From: Frateuria_A sp051900415
Lineage (GTDB): Bacteria > Pseudomonadota > Gammaproteobacteria > Xanthomonadales > Rhodanobacteraceae
Assembly: GCF_051900415.1 (NCBI RefSeq)
Contig: NZ_JBHZGL010000006.1
Span: forward strand, 1 to 64,000
Direction of reading: 5' to 3'
DNA: 64,000 bases
Shown: positions 16,535-25,304 of the stretch, one piece after another
Layout of the letters: each line of letters begins with the position of its first letter
Numbering within the stretch: position 1 is the first letter of the stretch
Program-made: the position numbers and the translations under genes
The notes under the pieces: generated by a model
Databases searched by the model: none
What the model saw: the letters and a program-made list of their open reading frames with translations, nothing else
Told to the model about the DNA's origin: nothing

Positions 16535-17116
16535 TCAGTGCACCGGGTCGAGCCCCAGTTGGCGCTCACAGCGTTCGTAGCCATGTTCTTCGGGCAACGG
16601 CTGGAAGATCGCGCAGCGGGTCATGTTGCCCGAGTAGATGTGCAGGCTGACGGCGATGGCGTCTTCGCTCGGGTTGCGGATGGTGTGGTACTCGTGGGGC
16701 GGGATCAGGCTGCCGGCCGAGCCCGGACCGGCCTGGATCGAACCGACTGGCTGGAAGCGGCAGTGTCCGTCCTCGTCGGCGAGGCGCTCGTACTGCACCA
16801 CTTCCAGCGCACCGCTCCATACTCCCTCGACGCACCACATGCCGCAGTGGTCATGGATCGGCGTGCCCTGGCCCGGTCCCCAGGTCATCGCCACAACGCA
16901 ATAGCCGTGCTTCTCGCTACGGTAGAGCTCGCGCCGGGCGTAGCGGCCTTCGGCGGTCTCGAACACGCAATCGGGCAGCTTGACCGCACCACTGCGCATC
17001 AGCTTGCACAGACCGTTGCGCAGGGTGTCGGTAACGGCGAAGGTGGTTTGCATGCCGACGGCATGATCGATTGCTTCGATCAGGTCGCGACAGCCGGGAA
17101 ATTCCGTAGTGAGCAT
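16535..17116 (-). CDS. Cysteine dioxygenase family protein (thiol dioxygenase)
   Basis: 193 aa cupin. The iron ligands are seen as H-D-H in G-T-P-I-H-D-H-C-G-M-W and a later His in I-P-P-H-E-Y-H-T-I-R-N. This family oxidises cysteine or 3-mercaptopropionate to the sulfinic acid in the cytoplasm; which thiol is used here is not decided by the visible motifs. It lies on the same strand as metX, which ends 77 bases upstream, so both may form a sulfur-metabolism tail of the ccm-metX transcript. Confidence 0.85.
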   Translation of the reverse strand: MLTTEFPGCRDLIEAIDHAVGMQTTFAVTDTLRNGLCKLMRSGAVKLPDCVFETAEGRYARRELYRSEKHGYCVVAMTWGPGQGTPIHDHCGMWCVEGVWSGALEVVQYERLADEDGHCRFQPVGSIQAGPGSAGSLIPPHEYHTIRNPSEDAIAVSLHIYSGNMTRCAIFQPLPEEHGYERCERQLGLDPVH

Positions 17117-17192
17117 GGCGATTCTCGCGGTACGACTTCACGCCGAGTTTAGCGCACGGCTGTTAGCCGGCCGAGACGGACTCGTCAGGAAT

Positions 17193-18338
17193 TCACAGAC
17201 CGGCAAGGAAGCCGCCGATGGCGCGGCTGTAGTTGGGAATGTCCACCAGGAACGCATCGTGGCCCTGCGGCGAATCGAGCGCCACGAACTCCACCTCGGC
17301 GCCGGCGGCCGACAGGCCGGTGGCGATCTGTTCCTGTTGTTCGAGCGGGAACAGGATATCCGTGCTGACGCCGATTACCAGCGCGCGCTCGATATGGATG
17401 CGCTTTAGGCCTTCCATGATGTCGCCGCCGCCGTACTCACCGATGTCGAACCAGTCGCTGGCGCGGGAGAGATAGAGATAGCAATTGGGGTCGAAGCTGC
17501 GCACGAAGCGTTGGGCGTGGCCCTGCAGATAGGACTCCACCTGGAACTCGAAACCGAACGGTTCGTCCTCGCGCTTTTCAGGATCGAGCCGGATACGGGC
17601 AAAGCGGCCATTCCACTCCATCGCCGAGCGATAGGTGATCACGCCCAGCTTGCGCGCGATGCTCATGCCCATTTCCGGATAGCGACCGCCCTCGCCGTCG
17701 TGCCCGCTCTCCAGGTGGATGTCGTAGTCGCCACCGTTCCACTGGGGGTCGAGACGGATCGCCTCGCGCTGCAGCGAGCGGATGGCGATGGCGAAAGGCT
17801 GCGCCTGCGGCGCGGTATCGACGCTGATGTGCGCGCGGACGCTGCCCGGATGCAGCACCATGTAGGCCAGCGCGCCCATGCCGCCCATCGAGCAACCGAT
17901 GAGGCAGGCGAGGCGTTCGATACCCAGCCCGTGCCGCACAACCTCGAAGGCGGCGTTGGCGACGTCCTCCAGCGACAGTTCCGGGAACGTCAGGCGGTAG
18001 GGCTCGCCGGTGGCCGGGTCGGTCGAGGCGGGGCAGGTCGAGCCCTTGTCGCTGCCCAGCGAGTTGACGCAGATGACGAACCAGCGATCGGTGTCGATGG
18101 CCTTGCCTGGGCCGAGCATCTCTTCCCACCAGCCGGGGCTCGGATCCTGCGCGTTGGACGCGGCATGCGCGCTGGGCGAAAGGCCGGTGAGGATCAGCAC
18201 GGCATTGGCGCTGGCCGCATCGAGTTGCCCCCAGGTTTCGTACGCCACCCGCGCTCTATGCAACTGGCCGCCACGCTTCATCGCGAACGGCGAGGGCAGG
18301 GCGTGATAGCAGCGGGCGTCGGGGGCTTCCGTGGTCAT
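17193..18338 (-). CDS. metX: MetX-family homoserine/serine O-succinyltransferase
   Basis: 381 aa alpha/beta-hydrolase-fold acyltransferase: nucleophile Ser in G-C-S-M-G-G, Asp in S-T-D-I-L-F-P and His in S-P-Q-G-H-D. The L-T-G-L-S-P-S-A-H-A block and overall sequence resemble the Xanthomonas-type enzymes reported as succinyl- rather than acetyl-transferases, some of which act on serine (cysteine route) instead of homoserine (methionine route). The ATG overlaps the stop of ccmI (ATGA), so it is translationally coupled to the cytochrome c maturation operon. Acyl donor and acceptor need assay. Confidence 0.88.
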   Translation of the reverse strand: MTTEAPDARCYHALPSPFAMKRGGQLHRARVAYETWGQLDAASANAVLILTGLSPSAHAASNAQDPSPGWWEEMLGPGKAIDTDRWFVICVNSLGSDKGSTCPASTDPATGEPYRLTFPELSLEDVANAAFEVVRHGLGIERLACLIGCSMGGMGALAYMVLHPGSVRAHISVDTAPQAQPFAIAIRSLQREAIRLDPQWNGGDYDIHLESGHDGEGGRYPEMGMSIARKLGVITYRSAMEWNGRFARIRLDPEKREDEPFGFEFQVESYLQGHAQRFVRSFDPNCYLYLSRASDWFDIGEYGGGDIMEGLKRIHIERALVIGVSTDILFPLEQQEQIATGLSAAGAEVEFVALDSPQGHDAFLVDIPNYSRAIGGFLAGL

Positions 18339-19366
18339 GGGCGGACCTTGTCGATGACGATCCGTATCGGGTCGGCCTGGTCCACCGGGACCACGCCCGC
18401 ATCACCCTCCAGGTCGCCGCTCTGGGCGGTGGCCTGGCCGCTGGCGCTGATTCGTGCGCCGACGAACACTTTGTCCGCCGAGGAGAGCTTGAACTGCGGT
18501 GCCATCGCCATCGCGTCGGTCAGGGTGACGGTGGCGGGCATTTGCGCGGCGTCCAGCCGCGCTACGGCCAGCGGCATTGGCGGTCCCTGCTGCGCGCGTG
18601 CGTAGACGAACAACGCGGCGCCGGGCTTGAGCTTGTCGCGCAACGCCGGGGCAAGCTGGACCTGCACCATGAGATGCGGGCCTTCGGCGCTAGCAGCGGA
18701 AGCCGGCTTCCCACCGGCCCGCGCCTGGGCCACGGCGATCTGCTCGGTCACCGCCTTGGCCACGTTGGAACCAGGTTCAAGCAGCGGCTGCAGACGACGC
18801 CAGGTGGCGGCCGAAGCGGCGTAGTCCTCGTGCTGGAACTGGCTGATGCCGAGCAACCACAGGCCGCGCTGGTTGGCTGGATCGGCCTGTACGGCTTGCT
18901 TGAGCAGGTCCAGGGCGCGGCCTTCGATCTTGTGGTCGTCGCGCACCATGGAGTCGGCCTCGGCCCAGCCAACCATCGCCGCACCATTCTTCGGGTCGAG
19001 CCGGAGCGCCTGGTCGTAGGCATCGCGCGCCTGCGCGTTCTGGTGGAGCGCGGCCTCGGTCTGTGCCAGCAACATCCAGCCCTTCAGGTCGTTCGGCTGC
19101 TGCTTGAGGTGGTCGCGCAGCTCGGCTACGGCCCGGTCGATGTCCATCGATGGCTGCGCCGTCACCCCGTCCAGCGCCACCGGCGTGCCGACCAGCAGGT
19201 ACAACCCGCCGGCTGCCAGCGGCACCACGAAGGCCAATGCGAGCACGAGTGCAAAGACACTGCCTGGGCGGCCCTGGCGGCGGCCGTGCCGCACCAGTGG
19301 CCAGAGCAGCAGAGCGAGCGCCGCCGCGATCATCACGGCAGCGATCAGGTAGAACGCAAGCTTCAC
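18335..19366 (-). CDS. ccmI: Cytochrome c maturation protein CcmI (TPR subunit)
   Basis: 343 aa from a GTG at 19366 that overlaps the ccmH stop (GTGA). Two transmembrane helices (about 3-20 and 38-58) precede a periplasmic TPR region (about 75-215), which in this family holds apocytochrome c for the heme lyase. The C-terminal domain (about 225-343) is the periplasmic beta-rich part of CycH. An open frame upstream of the GTG is antisense-like and not used. Confidence 0.88.
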   Translation of the reverse strand: MKLAFYLIAAVMIAAALALLLWPLVRHGRRQGRPGSVFALVLALAFVVPLAAGGLYLLVGTPVALDGVTAQPSMDIDRAVAELRDHLKQQPNDLKGWMLLAQTEAALHQNAQARDAYDQALRLDPKNGAAMVGWAEADSMVRDDHKIEGRALDLLKQAVQADPANQRGLWLLGISQFQHEDYAASAATWRRLQPLLEPGSNVAKAVTEQIAVAQARAGGKPASAASAEGPHLMVQVQLAPALRDKLKPGAALFVYARAQQGPPMPLAVARLDAAQMPATVTLTDAMAMAPQFKLSSADKVFVGARISASGQATAQSGDLEGDAGVVPVDQADPIRIVIDKVRP

Positions 19367-19884
19367 CAATCGTCCCCTTGTTCGATCGTGGCGTTGTCGA
19401 CCAGCCGGCTGTCGATGCGCGCCGCGCGGCCGCGTTTGCGGATGGTCACCAGCACGAGGGTGCCGCCCAGCAGCAGGAACAGCACGGGGCCGAACCACAG
19501 CAGCCAGGTGGAGGGTTTCACCGGTGGGTCGTACAGCACGAAGTCGGAATAGCGGTCGACCAGGTATTGCTTGATCTGGTCGTCCGTCTTGCCCTGCTGC
19601 ATCAGCCCGAATACTTCATGGCGCAGGTCGCGCGCCAGGTCGGCGTTGGAGTCGGCCAGGTTCTCGTTCTGGCAAACCAGGCAACGCAGCTGGCGGGTGA
19701 GGTTCTGGAAGCGGACTTCCTGGGCGTGATCCTTGAAGGGGAGCGGATCGATGGCCTGGGCGTTTGCCGCGCCGGAGAAGGCCAAGAACAACGCGAAGAG
19801 CATCTGTAGGAGCGCCCTTGGGCGCGACCCGGATGCCGCATGGTCGCGCCCAAGGGCGCTCCTACAGGGGACTCCGTGGTTCAT
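19363..19884 (-). CDS. ccmH: Cytochrome c maturation protein CcmH, with a REP element in its N-terminal codons
   Basis: 173 aa. The redox motif L-R-C-L-V-C-Q-N (about residues 66-73) and a C-terminal transmembrane helix (about 128-147) identify CcmH/CycL, which keeps apocytochrome cysteines reduced for heme attachment. The ATG at 19884 overlaps the ccmG stop (ATGA). Between this start and the hydrophobic signal (M-L-F-A-L-F-L-A-F, from 19803) lie 27 residues encoded by a 64-bp inverted repeat. Either the repeat is translated as an N-terminal extension, or translation restarts at 19803, where I see no Shine-Dalgarno. Confidence 0.88.
   Translation of the reverse strand: MNHGVPCRSALGRDHAASGSRPRALLQMLFALFLAFSGAANAQAIDPLPFKDHAQEVRFQNLTRQLRCLVCQNENLADSNADLARDLRHEVFGLMQQGKTDDQIKQYLVDRYSDFVLYDPPVKPSTWLLWFGPVLFLLLGGTLVLVTIRKRGRAARIDSRLVDNATIEQGDDW
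19804..19867. repeat. REP inverted repeat (GTAGGAGCGC type) inside ccmH
   Basis: Perfect 26-bp arms (19804-19829 and 19842-19867) with a 12-base spacer; the core is TAGGAGCGCCCTTGGGCGCG. Related single copies occur at 33059-33085 and 54690-54712, so this is a dispersed extragenic-palindrome family, here located within a coding frame. Confidence 0.9.
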
Positions 19885-20423
19885 GGTGCCTCCTGCTTGA
19901 GCTGTGCGATCAGCGGCTTGAGCTCTCGCTGAATCACTTCAGGCGTGAACGGCCCGATGTGCTTGTAGCGGATCGTGCCCTTGGCGTCGATCAGGAAGCT
20001 CTCAGGGGCGCCATACACGCCGAAGTCGATCGCAGTCCGGCCTGGCTGGTCGGCGATCACCATGTCGTACGGATTGCCGTGCCGCGCAAGCCAGGCCTTG
20101 GCGTCCTCGGGTGCGTCCTTGTAGTCGTAGCCGACCAGCGGCACGCCCAGCGAGCGGCCTTCGGCCATCAATACCGGGTGTTCCTCGCCGCAGGCGATGC
20201 ACCAGCTGGCGAACACGTTGACCAGATAAGGTTTGCCCAGCATCGAGGCCTTGCTGACCGTCCGGGAGGGGTCGTCCAGCAGCGGCAGTGAGAACGCCGG
20301 CGCGGGCTTGCCGATCAGCGGCGAAGGCACTTCGCGCGGATCGTGCTGCGTGTTCCACCAGATGCCGAAACCGAACAGGCCCACCAGCAGGAGAAAGCCG
20401 ATCAACGGCAGCGAACGGCTCAT
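19881..20423 (-). CDS. ccmG: Thiol:disulfide interchange protein CcmG/DsbE
   Basis: 180 aa membrane-anchored thioredoxin: N-terminal transmembrane helix (6-23), then a periplasmic thioredoxin fold with the active site W-C-I-A-C (Cys75, Cys78) and the insert G-V-Y-G-A-P-E before the cis-Pro region, typical of DsbE. It passes reductant to CcmH and apocytochrome. ATGA overlaps join it to ccmF upstream and ccmH downstream. Confidence 0.93.
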   Translation of the reverse strand: MSRSLPLIGFLLLVGLFGFGIWWNTQHDPREVPSPLIGKPAPAFSLPLLDDPSRTVSKASMLGKPYLVNVFASWCIACGEEHPVLMAEGRSLGVPLVGYDYKDAPEDAKAWLARHGNPYDMVIADQPGRTAIDFGVYGAPESFLIDAKGTIRYKHIGPFTPEVIQRELKPLIAQLKQEAP

Positions 20424-22396
20424 GCGCGCGATTCCTTCGCCGGCAGCACCGGCTCGGCCGCGACCTTGGCGGCCGATCGCCTGGCGCGGAAGCGCTTGTC
20501 CGCACCGGCCACGAAGCCGCCCAGCATCATGAACAGGCCACCGGCCCAGATCCAGCGCACGAAGGGCTTGGCGTAGAGGCGCAGCGCCCAGGCGCCTTCG
20601 AGGTTGTTGGGGTCCATCGGTTCGCCGAGGGCCACGTACAGATCGCGGGTCACGCCGGGGTCGATCGCCGACTCGGTCTGCACCTGGCCGCGCGGGTAGG
20701 TGCGCTTCTGCGGGTGCATCACGTCGATCGTCTTGCCGTCACGCAGCACGGTTACCGTGCCCTGTTCGGCATGCCAGTTCGGGCCGCGGGTGGCGTCCAC
20801 CCCGTCGAAGCGGAACGTGTAGGCGCCCACGGTCTGCGTGTCGCCCGGTGCCATGCGCACGTCGCGGGTGACGCTCAGCGACTCGGACAGCAGCACGCCC
20901 ACCAGGAACACACCGAGGCCGAAGTGCGCCAGCAACATGCCGGCCATCTCTGCCGGATAGCGCCGCCCACGCGGCATCTCGCGCCAGCGCTTGTAGACGT
21001 ACAGCAGCGTGCCGAGGCCGCACCACACGGCGGCCGCCACGCCGGCGATCGCCTTGGCCTGGCCATCCACGAAGAAGGCGGCGACGATGGCGCAGGCGAC
21101 TGCGGCGATAGTCACCCGCAACAACACGCTCTTGAGCGGGCCGGCCTCACTCTTGCCCCAGCGCAGGAACGGCCCGAATGGCAGAAGCAGCACCACCGGC
21201 AGCATCAGCAGCGGGAACAGGAAGCCGAAATAGGGCGGACCGACCGAAACCTTGCCCAGGTGCAGCGCGTCGCCGATGAGCGGAAACAGCGTGCCCAGCA
21301 GCACCATGGCTGCGGCCACGGTGAACATCAGGTTGGCGATGACGATCACCGTCTCGCGCGAAAGCAGCGCGAACGCCTTGCCGCCGGCCACCTTGGGCGC
21401 CCGCAGCGCGTACAGCAGCAGCGAGCCGCCGATCACGATTGCCAGGAAGGCCAGGATGTACAGGCCGCGGCGCGGATCGGAGGCGAACGCGTGCACGCTG
21501 GTCAGCACGCCCGAGCGCACCAGGAACGTGCCCAGCAGCGAGAGCGAGAAGGCAAAGATTGAAAGCAGGATGGTCCAGGCGCGCAACGACCCGCGCTTCT
21601 CGGTCACCGCCTGCGCGTGGATGAGCGCCACGCCCACCAGCCACGGCATGAAGCTCGCGTTCTCCACCGGATCCCAGAACCACCAGCCGCCCCAGCCCAG
21701 CTCCGCATAGGCCCACCAGCTGCCGGCAACGATGCCGCAGGTCAGGAAACCCCACGCCGCGTTGGTCCACGGCCGTGCCCAGCGCACCCACCCCTGTTCC
21801 AGCGCGCCGCCGAGCAGCGCTGCGATGGAGAAGGCGAAGGCCACCGAGAAGCCGACGTAGCCCATGTAGAGCACGGGCGGGTGGAAGGTCATGCCCGGGT
21901 CCTGCAGCACCGGGTTCAGGTCGCCGCCGTCCGGCGGCATCGGCAACAGGCGCGCGAACGGATTGGAAGTGAAGATGATGAAGGCCAGGAAGCCCACCGC
22001 CACGATGCCGAGCACGCCCAGCACGCGCGCCAGGAAATCCTCGGGCAGCTGCCGGCTGAAGGCGGCCAACGCCACCGTCCAGACGTTGAGGATCATCACC
22101 CACAGCAGCATCGAGCCCTCGTGCGCACCCCACACCGCGGCGATGCGGTAGTACCAGGGCAGGGCGAGGTTCGAGTTGTCGGCGACGTATTGCACCGAGA
22201 AGTCGAAGGTGAGGAAGGCCCACACCAGCAGGCCGAACGCCATCGCCACGAACACGGCCTGGCCCGCGGCAGCGGGGCGCGCCACGGCCATCAACGCACG
22301 GTTGCCGCGCCAGGCGCCGATCAGCGGCAGCACACCCTGCGCCAGGGCGAGCAGCATGGCGAGGATGAGGGCGAGCTGGCCGAGTTCGGGAGTCAT
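20420..22396 (-). CDS. ccmF: Heme lyase subunit CcmF
   Basis: 658 aa, about 15 transmembrane helices. The tryptophan-rich WWD signature (W-G-G-W-W-F-W-D-P-V-E-N-A-S) sits near residue 230 with periplasmic loops. CcmF takes heme from holo-CcmE and ligates it to apocytochrome c with CcmH and CcmI. Full family length. It is coupled to ccmE upstream and ccmG downstream by 4-base overlaps. Confidence 0.95.
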   Translation of the reverse strand: MTPELGQLALILAMLLALAQGVLPLIGAWRGNRALMAVARPAAAGQAVFVAMAFGLLVWAFLTFDFSVQYVADNSNLALPWYYRIAAVWGAHEGSMLLWVMILNVWTVALAAFSRQLPEDFLARVLGVLGIVAVGFLAFIIFTSNPFARLLPMPPDGGDLNPVLQDPGMTFHPPVLYMGYVGFSVAFAFSIAALLGGALEQGWVRWARPWTNAAWGFLTCGIVAGSWWAYAELGWGGWWFWDPVENASFMPWLVGVALIHAQAVTEKRGSLRAWTILLSIFAFSLSLLGTFLVRSGVLTSVHAFASDPRRGLYILAFLAIVIGGSLLLYALRAPKVAGGKAFALLSRETVIVIANLMFTVAAAMVLLGTLFPLIGDALHLGKVSVGPPYFGFLFPLLMLPVVLLLPFGPFLRWGKSEAGPLKSVLLRVTIAAVACAIVAAFFVDGQAKAIAGVAAAVWCGLGTLLYVYKRWREMPRGRRYPAEMAGMLLAHFGLGVFLVGVLLSESLSVTRDVRMAPGDTQTVGAYTFRFDGVDATRGPNWHAEQGTVTVLRDGKTIDVMHPQKRTYPRGQVQTESAIDPGVTRDLYVALGEPMDPNNLEGAWALRLYAKPFVRWIWAGGLFMMLGGFVAGADKRFRARRSAAKVAAEPVLPAKESRA

Positions 22397-22851
22397 TGCG
22401 GGGCCTCGTTGGCGGCCACGGCCTTGCCGTGGTGCGCCTTCTCCATGGCGTCCTTCAGTTCCTTCGGCATATAGGTTTCGTCATGCTTGGCGAGCACTTC
22501 GGTGGCGACGAAATGGTCGCCAGCCATGTGTCCCGTGGCGATCACCGACTGGTTGTCGCGGAACAGGTCGGGAAGGATGCCGGTGTACTCGACCGGCAAG
22601 GCGCCATCGGCGTCGATGACGGTGAAGCCGACCTTCAGCGAGTCGCCCGAACGCTCGATCGAGCCGGCCTTGACCATGCCGCCCAGGCGGAATGTTTTGT
22701 ACGCCTCGGCCTGGCCGGCGCGCACCTGGCTGGGGGTGAACAGGTAGTTCATGTTCTGCTGCAGGGCGAATACGGTCAGTCCCACCGCCACCACGGCGGC
22801 GGCGAGCACGAGCAGGACGATGATCAGGCGGCGTTTGCGGGTCGGGTTCAT
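22393..22851 (-). CDS. ccmE: Heme chaperone CcmE
   Basis: 152 aa. An N-terminal membrane anchor (8-29) is followed by an OB-fold periplasmic domain. The heme-attaching His123 lies in L-A-K-H-D-E-T-Y-M-P, followed by the flexible tail. It covalently carries heme from CcmC to CcmF. Four-base overlaps join it to ccmD and ccmF. Confidence 0.95.
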   Translation of the reverse strand: MNPTRKRRLIIVLLVLAAAVVAVGLTVFALQQNMNYLFTPSQVRAGQAEAYKTFRLGGMVKAGSIERSGDSLKVGFTVIDADGALPVEYTGILPDLFRDNQSVIATGHMAGDHFVATEVLAKHDETYMPKELKDAMEKAHHGKAVAANEAPQ

Positions 22852-23042
22852 GGATTCACGGCGGGCGAGGCAGCGCGTTGCTGGCGCGCCGTTTGACGCG
22901 CCAGGCGCGCGCGAAGTTCACGCAGGTTGCGGCGGCGGCGCAGCAGCGGGGAAATGAAATCGGCGAGCAGCACGAGGAAAAACACGGCATAAGCCGGCCA
23001 CACGTACGCGGCGTAGCCGCCCATGGCGAGGAACTGGCTCAT
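22848..23042 (-). CDS. ccmD: Heme exporter protein CcmD
   Basis: 64 aa. One transmembrane helix (about 12-33) is followed by an Arg-rich cytoplasmic tail, the standard layout of CcmD, which helps release holo-CcmE from the CcmABC complex. Size, topology and location between ccmC and ccmE support it; 4-base overlaps occur on both sides. Confidence 0.88.
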   Translation of the reverse strand: MSQFLAMGGYAAYVWPAYAVFFLVLLADFISPLLRRRRNLRELRARLARQTARQQRAASPAVNP

Positions 23043-23809
23043 GCCTGCTCTCCCGTGGCCTTATCGCCGGTGGCGATCCTGCGCACCCAGTCCTTGCCGC
23101 CTTCCAGTTCCAGCAGGTCGGCGCGCACGCGCCCGAACAGGCTGGCGACATAGTACAGCTTGGTCGCAACCATCATGGTCAGCAGCGGCCAGAGCATGTC
23201 CATGCTGATCTTGGACGGACCCAGGATGCGCACTGTCGAACCCTGGTGCAGCGTGTTCCACCAGTTCACCGAGAAATGCACGATTGGCACGTTGATGATG
23301 CCGATGATGGCCAGGAACGCGGCGGCGCGGGCGCCCTGGCGGCGATCCTCGAACGCGTGGTACAGCCCGATCACGCCCAGGTAGAGGAACAGCAGCACCA
23401 GCTCGGAGGTCAGCCGCGCATCCCAGGTCCACCAGGTGCCCCACATGGGCTTGCCCCACAACGAGCCGGTGACCAGGGTGATGAAGGTGAAGGCCGCGCC
23501 GATCGGCGCCGATTCCATCGCGACCGCCTCGGCCAGTTTGATCCGCCAGACCAGCGCGATGAACGAGGCCACCGCCATGACCCCGTAGATGAACAGCCCC
23601 ATCCATGCGCTGGGCACGTGGATGAAGATGATCCGGTAGGCGTCGCCCTGTTGGTAGTCGGCCGGGGCGAGCACCAGACCGCCGTACAGGCCGATCGCGC
23701 CGGCAATCAGCGCCAGCGCCAGGAACCATGGCCGAAGCGTGCCGGCAAAGCGGTAGAAGATCGGCGGCGAGCCGAGCTTGTGCAGCCAGAGGGGGATCCA
23801 CTTGGACAT
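23039..23809 (-). CDS. ccmC: Heme transport protein CcmC
   Basis: 256 aa from ATG 23809 (M-S-K-W-I-P); the frame stays open further up over ccmB but without sense. Six transmembrane helices and the WWD motif (W-G-T-W-W-T-W-D-A-R-L-T-S) with flanking His residues mark CcmC, which loads heme onto CcmE on the periplasmic side. It starts 4 bases after the ccmB stop. Confidence 0.93.
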   Translation of the reverse strand: MSKWIPLWLHKLGSPPIFYRFAGTLRPWFLALALIAGAIGLYGGLVLAPADYQQGDAYRIIFIHVPSAWMGLFIYGVMAVASFIALVWRIKLAEAVAMESAPIGAAFTFITLVTGSLWGKPMWGTWWTWDARLTSELVLLFLYLGVIGLYHAFEDRRQGARAAAFLAIIGIINVPIVHFSVNWWNTLHQGSTVRILGPSKISMDMLWPLLTMMVATKLYYVASLFGRVRADLLELEGGKDWVRRIATGDKATGEQA

Positions 23810-23813
23810 GGTC

Positions 23814-24500
23814 TTATGCGTCCAAAGCAATGCGAAGGGCGGCGGCGCAGGCCAGCGGTGCGAGCACCAGGGCGAGGACGAGCGCCGCGCCGAGCCAGGC
23901 GATCGGGGCCACCCACGGTAACCCCTGTTGGGCGGCCGCAACCGCACCTGCGGCAAAGATGACCACCGGCACGCACAGTGGCAGCAGCATCAAGGCGAGC
24001 AGCATACCAGAGCGCCGCGTTCCGGCCGTCAGTGCGACCAGCACGGCGCCAAGCAGGCTGAGCATCGGCGTGGCCAGCAACAGGGCGAGCATGAGCACGC
24101 CCATCACCGGCACGGGCAGGTGCAGCATGCCGGCCAGCAGGGGTGCGATCACGATCAGCGGCAGGGCGGTAGTGAGCCAGTGCGCGAGAATCTTCATGCC
24201 GAGCATCAGCGCCAGTGGCTGTGGGGCGAGCACAAGTTGCTCGAGTGAGCCGTCCTCGATATCGCTCCGGAACATGGCATCGAGCGCCAGCAACATGGCC
24301 AGCAGCACGGTGACCAGCACGACGCCGCCCGCGATGCGTTGCAGCAGTGCGTCTTCGGGCCCCAGGGCGAAGGGGAACAGCGTGGCCACGATCAACGCGT
24401 AGAGTACCGGCATGGCAATGTCGCCGCGGCGCCGCCAGGCAAGCGTGAGATCGCGCCGCAGCACCGCCGCACAGGCGCGGGAAACGGATGCCTGATTCAC
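23814..24500 (-). CDS. ccmB: Heme exporter permease CcmB
   Basis: 228 aa from a GTG at 24500 (V-N-Q-A-S-V-S-R), preceded by GGAGGG at 7 bases. It has six hydrophobic helices and the CcmB block D-I-E-D-G-S-L-E-Q-L-V-L. CcmB is the membrane subunit paired with the ATPase CcmA. The 96 bases between ccmA and this start contain a CTCTCCC/GGGAGAG dyad at about 24521-24550. Confidence 0.9.
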   Translation of the reverse strand: MNQASVSRACAAVLRRDLTLAWRRRGDIAMPVLYALIVATLFPFALGPEDALLQRIAGGVVLVTVLLAMLLALDAMFRSDIEDGSLEQLVLAPQPLALMLGMKILAHWLTTALPLIVIAPLLAGMLHLPVPVMGVLMLALLLATPMLSLLGAVLVALTAGTRRSGMLLALMLLPLCVPVVIFAAGAVAAAQQGLPWVAPIAWLGAALVLALVLAPLACAAALRIALDA

Positions 24501-24596
24501 GCCGCGGCCCTCCAGACGCGCTCTCCCCTGGCACAGACGGGAGAGAGGGGGAGGCCCTTCGTTCGAGACACCCCGGCCGACCACCTGTGAGCCACG

Positions 24597-25229
24597 TCAG
24601 CCATGCATGCGAATCCGCTTGGGCTCGCCGCCATGGAAGCTCACCGCCCCATGGCTGGTCACCAGCGCCGCACCACCCCCGACCACGTGCATCTCCAGCA
24701 GCCGGTTGACCAGCGCGATGCCTGCGCGGTCCAGGTTCGCGTACGGTTCGTCCAGCAGCCACAGGACGGCGGGCAGCAGCAACAGCCGGGCCAGCGCGGC
24801 GCGCTTCTTCTGGCCCGCGGACAGGCGACGCACCGGTTCGTCTTCGTAGCCGGCCAGCCCGACCTCGGTCAGCACGGAGGCGGCGTTGCGCCCCTCGCGC
24901 ATGCCGTGCAGCCCGGCGACGATGTGCAGGTTCTCGCGGGGGCTCATGTCCATCTTCAGGCCCAACTGGTGGCCGAGGAACAGCACTTCGCCGGCGCACG
25001 CGTCGCGGCTCCAGCGTTCCCCGCGCCAGCTCAATTCGCCTTCGCCGACGTGGAGCAAGCCGGCTAGCAGCCGCAGCAGCGTGGTCTTGCCGCTGCCGTT
25101 GTCGCCCTCGACCAGCGTCAGCTCGCCCGCATGCAGCGCGAAGTCCAGCGGGCCGAACACCGGCTCGTCGGCACGCAGGAAGGACAGGCCCCGCGCTTCA
25201 AGCAGCGGGATGGCGGGGGAGGAAGTCAT
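24597..25229 (-). CDS. ccmA: Heme exporter ATPase CcmA
   Basis: 210 aa ABC ATPase from ATG 25229 (M-T-S-S-P-A-I-P). Walker A is G-D-N-G-S-G-K-T-T, the signature L-S-A-G-Q-K-K-R is the CcmA-type variant, and Walker B is W-L-L-D-E-P-Y. It powers release of holo-CcmE from CcmC/D. It is the first gene of the ccm operon; an array of palindromic repeats lies upstream, so the promoter should be within 25230-25541 or the operon is read from further up. Confidence 0.93.
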   Translation of the reverse strand: MTSSPAIPLLEARGLSFLRADEPVFGPLDFALHAGELTLVEGDNGSGKTTLLRLLAGLLHVGEGELSWRGERWSRDACAGEVLFLGHQLGLKMDMSPRENLHIVAGLHGMREGRNAASVLTEVGLAGYEDEPVRRLSAGQKKRAALARLLLLPAVLWLLDEPYANLDRAGIALVNRLLEMHVVGGGAALVTSHGAVSFHGGEPKRIRMHG

Positions 25230-25304
25230 CCGGGGAATTGTCCGCAATGCATGCGCGGGTTGTCCATGCGGTGTGGAGGCGCACTTGGGAGGGTTCCAGG
25301 CAAG

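Noticed and set aside
20288..21562. 424-residue plus-strand frame opposite ccmF/ccmG
   Set aside because: His/Arg/Gln-rich antisense of membrane helices; no start site support.
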